NCBI GenBank assembly: GCA_034401135.1
Contig: JAWZSP010000006.1
Location: forward strand, 4,340,001-4,404,000
Direction: 5' to 3'
Origin: Volutella citrinella
Taxonomy: Eukaryota > Ascomycota > Sordariomycetes > Hypocreales > Nectriaceae
Length of the DNA stretch: 64,000 nt
The notes beneath the pieces are model-generated. The model worked only from the letters and a program-made list of their open reading frames with translations. It did no database searches and was not told the DNA's origin. This document shows positions 57,541 through 64,000 of this stretch, piece after piece; the first letter of the stretch is position 1; each line of letters starts with the position of its first letter. Position numbers and translations under genes: made by a program.

Positions 57541-59582
57541 TTACCCTCTATGCGAAAGACTAGGCCTAAACTCGTACCTAAGACATCCGTACTGGGCCCA
57601 TCCGCCTCTCTTGTGCTCCTGGCAGCTCTTCCACCTATCCACCAAGACATCCACGCAGGGAAACTTGTCCATGCCCTGGCCGAGAGGATCCCGTGGGTTC
57701 TGCTCCTTGGCGCCCCCTTCAAGCTGACAGTCTGGCTGCCAAGATATCTTGCACCCGTACGACGTGTACCCATACAGTTCGCCGCTGAATATCACCGAAT
57801 CCGGGGCGCTATCTTTGACAGTGCCTCTCTTGGAGGCCAAGTCACAGATGTACTCGGCTCGCTGTCTCACCCGGTCTTCCTGGGCCTTGTCGGGTTCGCC
57901 GTCGTTCCAGCTGTCGGAGCCCCAGCAGCCTTCGTCGACCTTTTCCAGCTTGGTCTTGGGCGGCGCTGGGGGCTCCTTCTTGTTGCCTGTCGGGTTGATG
58001 GTGTACTTGGCCGTGCCGCCGCAGCCGAGCTTGACCTCGCCGGATTTGTACATGGTGTGCGAGTTGTAAATGCCTGCATCAGGTGTGAGCTGGGTTCTTG
58101 TACGGGGGCGGTCCGACAACATACACTTTCCAAATGTGCCAAAGACATCCGAGCACTTGGACGAAGTGCAGTCCTTGGTCTTGTCAAAGTCAAAGCTAAA
58201 GTCAAAAGTCCAGTCCTTGTATCGGTCGATGCCAACGTCTGATGCCTTGAATGTTTGCGAAATGGTGCCGGATAGTTCCTGCTTGCCGTCGCAGACCTTG
58301 TCCAAAAATCTATGACGCCGCGTTAGCATCTGTCCTTGTCATACTTTCATATTGCCTGGCGGGAAGACAAACTTGGTCCACGTAGCCTGCTCCAAGTCAA
58401 CGAGGTCATCATTGCTCTTGGCCGCACACGTTGGCTTGAGCTCCTCTTTGTTGGTCTCTCCACTGTCACCGCCGACCAGGATTCCTGCCATGAAATCCCA
58501 GAGACCAAGCTCAGGATAAGAGAATTCTTGGCCCGGGGTGACACACTTGCAATACTCCCACTTCGTCTCTGGTGCACACGATCCACCCTTGCCCTCGCAG
58601 GCCGGTCCAATGCAATTGGTCTCGGTGTCTTTCGGTAGCTTGCACTTCTTGAACTCTAAAGGCTTGGGCTGAGGGTCTGCTTTGAGCTTCCACATATTCT
58701 GCAGCTCGTTTTCAATGGAAAAAAAGACGGCAAGGGAGCCCAAGGTTCCAGCGGTCCACTCGCCAACGGTGGAAAGGAGGCCACCGATTCCGTCAAGAAC
58801 AGGGGCCAGCACGTCTGTCACGGCGTCTGAGACAAACGAGATCATCTGGCCGCTCTCCATCAGAGAGGAGGAAGTCTTGCCAATGGTACCAGCCAGCTCG
58901 TCGCTCAAATGCGCCACCTGCTGCATGATTGACTTGTCCTTGGCAGCAAGCTCCAAAAGGCGCTGTGCTCGCAGGCCTGCGCTGGTCAAGTGAAGGCCAC
59001 GTCTTGTAACCATCTTGCTTCGCCTGGCCTTTGCGCGAGGGGGGTCAGGTAGCTGCGCCACCAACCCAGAGAAGAGATTCTTGACGTATTGACTGAGGGT
59101 GATTTCGACTTTTCCGTCGCCAGTCTTGGCCACGCGGAAGCCCTTGGGGATTTCCGTCGCCGTGGGCTTCCCATCCTCGCCTCGGATGGTGATTGTTGCA
59201 ACACCAAAGTTGTCTTGAGAATGAATCCACTGATGAGTGGAAATTGGTCAATAAGTGTCCCGATAGGTTCATTTCATATTTCACAGCTACTTACTTCCGT
59301 CTTCTGTCCGTCCCTCACAGCAAGATAGGGCTTGTCGTCGCCAATCGGTGCTTCGCTGTATCTGGCGTCAGTAGCTGGCCCTCATCACTCATCACTCATC
59401 ACCTCCACTCACAAGTCGGACTCTGGGGGCAGATCTCGAGAATTGATAACGGCGCCTTCTGTAGGGTTTGGGCTGGCAGCAGTGGCGGCTCCTGGATTGG
59501 AGCCTGTTGCTGCTGGACTGTCTCCCTGGCCAACGCAAACCGACGAGAGCGAAAGGAGGAAGATTGGTATTAAGGAACGCAT
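57541..59582 (-). CDS. Large secreted Cys-rich protein with chitinase-associated-like C-terminus
   Basis: Model on the minus strand: exons 59582-59413, 59361-59295, 59229-58382, 58309-58125 and 58073-57541, giving 600 aa. Signal peptide MRSLIPIFLLSLSSVCVGQ. A low-complexity Ser/Ala/Gly/Pro segment follows, then a domain rich in small residues and helices (LAPVLDGIGGLLSTVGEWTA), then many cysteines (EFKKCKLP, CIGPACEG, WEYCKCVTPGQEF). The C-terminal part (YGCKISW, PCVDVLVDRWKSC, RGGWAQYGCLRYEF) resembles the tails of fungal class V chitinases and killer-toxin-like proteins. That match is weak and no catalytic chitinase motif is present. Intron 3 (72 nt) uses a less usual GTGGAC donor but has a perfect GCTAAC branch site; the other donors are typical (GTGAGT, GTAAGT, GTATGT). 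Confidence 0.72.
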
Positions 59583-60483
59583 GTTGGATTGATTTGCCAG
59601 CGACGATGAACCGGTACACAATACGGATCGCGGCTAGTTATTCATCTGCCGTATGGGTGAGAGCTAGCTTTTATGTGTGGCCGGCGTAGTCCCTTGGGCC
59701 ATTCTTGGTCGTTGATGATTGCCGGTGCGTCGTATGTTTCAACCTCTTGTCAGACGAAATCCTACACTGTGTGGACTTCGTGATCCAGGGAATATGTCCT
59801 CATTCCGGGGAATCATGTCCACCTTCTGCTTGCCAATTTTCCAAGTCAATGGGGCATAATTTTGCGCCTAAATCCTCCTGCATTTGAGCTGCGCGAGGCA
59901 ATGCGTTCCTCGTTTTGATCGATAGACGAGTTGCCAGGTTGATCTGGATGCCTGGGCGGATTTTCTCTATACATCATAGCGGGGCCGTTCCTGCAAGTGA
60001 TTCGTTTAGAGGCTTTGGCCCTGGTGGAAAAAAGGATTTGATGCTTGACGTCCAACGACTCGAATTTCCTTGTTCGGCCAGCACCACCGCAGGATTGCCC
60101 CCACACGGGATTTTCGAATTGCTTGGCATCCTAATCTGATTCTTAAAATACATTTACGGGCAAGAGGCACGCGACCGTGCATTTTTGGTCAAAGAGCACG
60201 CGACCAGGCCAACATGAGCTCCACACGCCCACTGCTTAATCTGGGCCTGATGTAATTGCGTCTATTTTGTGTCCGTATTTAGAAACACAGGGCTCCCTCA
60301 CAGTGCAGGAATTCGTGACCTTGTGAAGCTGGCAAACAGGGGCCAAGGGGCGAGCGCTGTTTGCCGGCGAACTGATGGATTTCCGGACGACCAGCCCCGT
60401 ATATAAACCCATTTGTGTCGCTGGACCATCCCTTTCGCCTAGGTCTCGCATCAGTAGCCCCGACATTATTTGCCATCTTCGCC
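59583..60483. promoter_or_regulatory. Divergent promoter of two secreted-protein genes
   Basis: About 900 bp between the starts of two divergent secreted genes. A TATATAAA-like element at 60401-60407 precedes the plus-strand gene by about 80 bp. No gene is seen inside. Confidence 0.5.
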
Positions 60484-61752
60484 ATGTTGGTTCCCAAGAG
60501 CCTCGCTATCGGCTTGGTACAGCTACTCGCTGTTGTCCATCTGAGTTCCGGTCAATCGATCTTGGCCATTGATTCCAATAGCTGCGGTGAGTCACAATAC
60601 TACCTTCTTGGGACAATGCAGACTAACCACGAAGACTTAGGCGACTACGTCGAGTATTTGAAGAACCTGTTTGCCGATGTCAAGACTTCAGCAGCAGCAG
60701 ACCAAGCTGCATTTCCTGACCTTGGCACACCCGAACCACATGTTGAGGAGTCTGTCCGACGATTGCTACAGCCTGCGAACGAAGAGTGGGATGAAGAAGA
60801 AGTGGAAGATGTTGTCTCAGAATATGGAGGTATGTAAAGTAGCCTCCGTGTTGAAAATATGGCCACTGACTGACACGATTAGATGCTCTGAGAATGATAT
60901 CACGCTATGACGTTCAGGTCATTGATGTCCAGTCAGAAGATTGGAAGAAACGGAGGAACATGTATCAGATGGTAAGATCTCTATATCCATTTTGCCGAAG
61001 GTGGCGAAACCGGGCACCTTTATTGACATGCAGTCCTCCCGCAGGAAATCCACTGCAACTACGACTACATTGAAGACGTCAGCAAGGACGAAACCAAGAA
61101 TTCCAACTGGTGGAACAAGGTCACGGATCGCCCTATTCTGGACAGCAGCGTCGTCCTACAAGCAAAAGCCGGCAACCCTACCAGTGCTCAGGCCGTCACC
61201 TATCCGGCACATGGCACTGGCGATGTGCCCTGGAAACCAGATCGCCCAGAGATGATGGTGATTCTCCCCAATGTGCTCAAAAGGGCAGTCACTTCGCCTA
61301 TATCACACCAGGATCGCCTCAAGTTCCTTGATAATAAACCTGCTATGGACAACTGGTGGAAAAAGCTTGAACAAGCCCAAGGCAAGAATCATAACGCGAA
61401 GGCAGTGGACTACTTGCGCCTGCCGATAGACACTGTTACACATGAGGTAAGGAATGGTCTGGGTCCATGCAATCATGGAACACAACTAACATGAGTGGCA
61501 CATAGTTGTTCCATTCAAAATGGATCTGGTCGGCTGATGACGTCGCTGGGAGACTGAGCTATGGATGGCACAATTGCCTCCGATTAAAGAATAAGAATAA
61601 TGCTGGTACGTCCCTTTTAAGAGAAGATGGAAGTCCACTCCAAAGTATACTAACAATCCATAGAAAGCTTGATGTTCTTGGCCCTTGAAACCCGCATGCG
61701 TCGTATTTACAAGCGCAAGTTCACGGACCAAGGAGAGGCAGTTCCTATCTAG
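60484..61752 (+). CDS. Secreted HExxH metalloprotease candidate (M35/aspzincin-like)
   Basis: Model: exons 60484-60586, 60641-60829, 60883-60971, 61045-61446, 61506-61605 and 61664-61752, giving 323 aa. Signal peptide MLVPKSLAIGLVQLLAVVHL. The zinc motif HELFH is created by splicing: exon 4 ends in THE and exon 5 begins LFH. Downstream, SADDVAGRLSYGWHNCLRL and NNAESLMFLAL resemble the Asp- and YG-containing second half of the aspzincin site and the following helix. A Glu/Asp-rich pro-like region lies at residues 75-100. Introns are 53-73 nt with clear branch sites. It should cleave proteins outside the cell if active; the exact family is inferred. It is divergent from the 600-aa secreted protein. 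Confidence 0.78.
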
Positions 61753-62267
61753 GGAGCTGGTAGTACGGGTGCTAGATCAATTAAAAAGTTGCCACCTTTC
61801 CATATCTGATAGCCACGTGGATGATAGTCATTGTAAATATTAGATGTAGGACCATTAAATCACTCAAAAAACCGTTAATCAAGTTGCCCACAACATCATG
61901 GCGGACAGAGTTTCTTTCAATCTAGCTCAATTTCTGGAAACCAGGCCGTGGATATGCCTGTCGAAGCAGGGCTCGCGGACGGCACACTTCGTCTGTTGAA
62001 ACGACGAGTAAAAGGCCGTCAAAGCTGGAAGTAAAGCCGTTATCCTGACCCTGCGTGTAATGGGACTGGACCTGAGAGACCCGCGACGCCCAGTCTGGCT
62101 GCAAAGTATTCTGCTTCTGTCTCCTCCTGTCTCCTACGAATTAGCAAGTCTCTACCTCGGCCACAGGCCACGGGTTCGTCCACTTACGCCATGCTCACTG
62201 TTTCAGAAGGTTGCGTAGCCGCTTTGTATGGCGTCGTTACGGATGGTCGCTGATTACTCGCTGATCT
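61753..62267. other. Intergenic
   Basis: 3' flank of the metalloprotease candidate. Nothing coding is recognised. Confidence 0.4.
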
Positions 62268-62714
62268 ATGGCAGTACTTCCCAATGCAAATATCAGTCCT
62301 CTGATAAGCTCACCCAACCAAGGATATCCGACATCATCTGGCTGGGTCAAGGCTATTTGGGGCTTGGACTATGAGTCGATAAAAGATGCTCCGCCGCAGC
62401 ACTACATCAATGTTCAGGATGATGCAAAGCTGCACGTCATTGCATTGGCTCGGGCCAATGTCCAGTGAGAGCGCATTTTCGCAATGGCCGGGCCAGTTAG
62501 CATCCATGACATTGTCGAGATTCTCAAAAGGCTGTATCCAGCTCGGAATTGGAAGGACTACCCAAAGGATGGAGAGGATTTGAGCGTTGTTGAGCCGATC
62601 CCGAGAGCAGAGGAGCTGTTGCGCGAGGCATACGGAACTGGATTCGTCAGTCTAGAGGAGAGTGTCAAGGGAAATGCTGCAGACCTACTAGCTTGGGCTA
62701 GAACGCGGGCTTAG
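62268..62714 (+). pseudogene. Relic of NAD-dependent epimerase/dehydratase (dihydroflavonol-reductase-like)
   Basis: One frame reads VLPNANISPLISSPNQGYPT, SGWVKAIWGLDYESI, PPQHYINVQDDAKLHVIALA, then a TGA at 62466-62468, and continues ERIFAMAGPVSIHDIVEILK, RAEELLREAYG, FVSLEESVKGNAADLL to a stop at 62714. This is the C-terminal third of an extended-SDR reductase. The N-terminal Rossmann part with the GxxGxxG motif is absent, so the gene is truncated as well as interrupted. Confidence 0.75.
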
Positions 62715-63868
62715 ATTGATGGGACTCTTATCATTGCCAGAACGTGCAGCGAAAGATATCAGACAGCCGACAATGCCCACAATGCCCTATTTACTATCCC
62801 AATAGCTAGACATACCACCCATTCCCTCTTCTTGCGTGTCTAAATACCCCTTGTAGTGCTCTCCACCTCTTTCAAGCCCTCCTTGGCCGTAAATAGCCTC
62901 TCCTCCTTAGCCAGCGTCACCATAGTTGCAATAATGAACGGATTCGGCTATTCCACTTGTACTAGATTTGACTATGGCTCACAGTTTTATCACTGGCACC
63001 ACCCAAGCTGCTGTTGGTGACGATCCCATGGAACTGTCGCCAAATGAATTGGAATTCTCAGGCCGCTGCATGTAGCGTGCTGGATGTAAAGCGCGTTACC
63101 AATCCGCACGTTCATGGCCCCCTGGATGTCGCAATTGCGGGTGTGCTAAATCGGCTATATGGGCGGAGGAAGTAAGCGAGAATCATGGGATTGTGCCAGC
63201 AGCGAAGTCGCGCAGATAAGGTCGTGCTGGGTTCTCAGCGCGTACTAGGCTGGGACTGGCTCGAACTCATCGACGACTTGGAGGTGGCCATCGCGCTTCA
63301 GTAGCAAGCCATGTTGATGCCGTTTACAGAGTCGATCCCTAGAGAGCATGTCCGATGCCGGATTGTCGTAGTAAATTGCGGGAATTAAGCGGGAATCCGC
63401 CTCTAATGTGGGTCAAATGCTCGGCCGTGAAGATATTTTTGCCTCGTCCTGGCTATTTATTGGCTACCGTGGCGAAGGCGATTCGGCACCGAGATTAAAT
63501 CGCCGAAATGGGTGCTTTTCCAATTGGATAAAGTCGGCGTCTTGCTGCAAGTGCCATGCAATCAATGCACAATGGGAACCATCTCCACACCGACTTGGCT
63601 TACAAAATGGTCATCTGTCCAGGGTCGCGATGGTCACCCGTCCGTGCCTCCTATCAACTGCGACTCTGGCGGTCACCTATCAGTCGAATTTTCGTAGACG
63701 GCCCACCTGCGAATCCACTTTTTCGAATCCTTCCTTGCAAGGGGTTCTACTCTAATCTAATAAATATCTTTGATCAGACCCACAGTCTGTTATCTTACCG
63801 TGATGTCTCCAATCTAATTTTCCACTCAACACCATTGATCATTCTCTTGGTGATGCAACATCGCCACC
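62715..63868. other. Intergenic, upstream of MFS gene
   Basis: No intact gene. Minus-strand fragments near 62960-63300 are interrupted by stops. The last 300 bp should hold the promoter of the MFS gene. Confidence 0.4.
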
Positions 63869-64000
63869 ATGTCAGCCGTTCAAAGCACACAACCGGCGGC
63901 TGTATTAGAAGAGATCGACATTGAAGCGGAGCCGTCAGTGGGAAGCGCTGCCAAGGAGTTGCCCGCGTGGAGACGATACGTCATTCTCTTCATCGTGAGC
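63869..64000 (+). CDS. MFS transporter, 5' end only (runs off window)
   Basis: The ATG at 63869 has an ideal context (CACCATGTC). The 44 visible residues form an acidic hydrophilic tail (VLEEIDIEAEPSVGSAAKEL) followed by PAWRRYVILFIVS. That last motif is the start of the first membrane helix in fungal DHA1 drug:H+ antiporters. The frame is open to the window end. The family call rests on this short motif only. Confidence 0.55.
   Translation, partial: MSAVQSTQPAAVLEEIDIEAEPSVGSAAKELPAWRRYVILFIVS

Noticed and set aside
62960..63300. Minus-strand fragments reading like a second reductase or oxidase relic
   Set aside because: Interrupted by many stops and too short to assign; left unannotated.
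1..64000. CRISPR arrays, operons, Shine-Dalgarno sites, bacterial-type elements
   Set aside because: The sequence is clearly fungal nuclear DNA with spliceosomal introns; no regularly spaced identical repeats of CRISPR type exist.
1..64000. Classical secondary-metabolite backbone gene (PKS, NRPS, terpene synthase)
   Set aside because: No ketosynthase, adenylation or DDxxD/NSE motif is present in any frame, so no full biosynthetic cluster is claimed.

Overview
The window looks like nuclear DNA of a filamentous ascomycete (Pezizomycotina, most likely a Sordariomycete). The genes carry many short introns (mostly 45-75 nt) with GTRAGT donors and CTRAC-type branch sites. Five intact Zn2Cys6 regulators, a Clr5-domain protein, a fungal rhodopsin-domain membrane protein and a GT31 glycosyltransferase are all typical of that group. 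AT-rich islands nearly lacking CpA/TpG, and relic genes with CpA-to-TpA type stops, suggest past repeat-induced point mutation (RIP). All exon models below were built by hand from splice signals and reading-frame continuity.

Left part (0-25 kb): a Clr5-domain gene with a repeated motif upstream; a divergent pair of MFS efflux pump and Zn2Cys6 regulator sharing a promoter with heptamer TCCG repeats; a second Zn2Cys6 regulator and an FAD monooxygenase on the same strand; a ubiquitin-protease-like protein that has lost its catalytic Cys and His; a GT31 glycosyltransferase with Lys/Pro/Glu repeats; an unrecognised 183-aa protein; a third Zn2Cys6 regulator; and a three-exon small secreted Cys-rich protein seen only after splicing.

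Middle (26-47 kb): two overlapping relics (a RIP-damaged C6 regulator and a frameshifted beta-rich gene), a bilirubin-oxidase-type multicopper oxidase, about 3.5 kb without recognisable genes, a PhyH dioxygenase divergent from a six-exon Zn2Cys6 gene, a rhodopsin-domain protein, and a carboxylesterase / MFS pump / Zn2Cys6 group that could work together in detoxification or a small metabolic pathway. No PKS, NRPS or terpene backbone gene is visible.

Right part (47-64 kb) is the most dynamic: a tandem segmental duplication of a small secreted Cys-rich gene in which one copy has lost its start and signal peptide, a HET-domain relic beside an F-box gene, a 16-bp minisatellite, a duplicated pair of tiny one-TM genes whose second exon is open in two conserved frames, a divergent pair of secreted proteins (one an HExxH metalloprotease candidate), an epimerase relic, and the 5' end of another MFS gene running off the window. 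The mix of secreted proteins, duplications, relics and RIP-like islands fits a fast-evolving accessory region.
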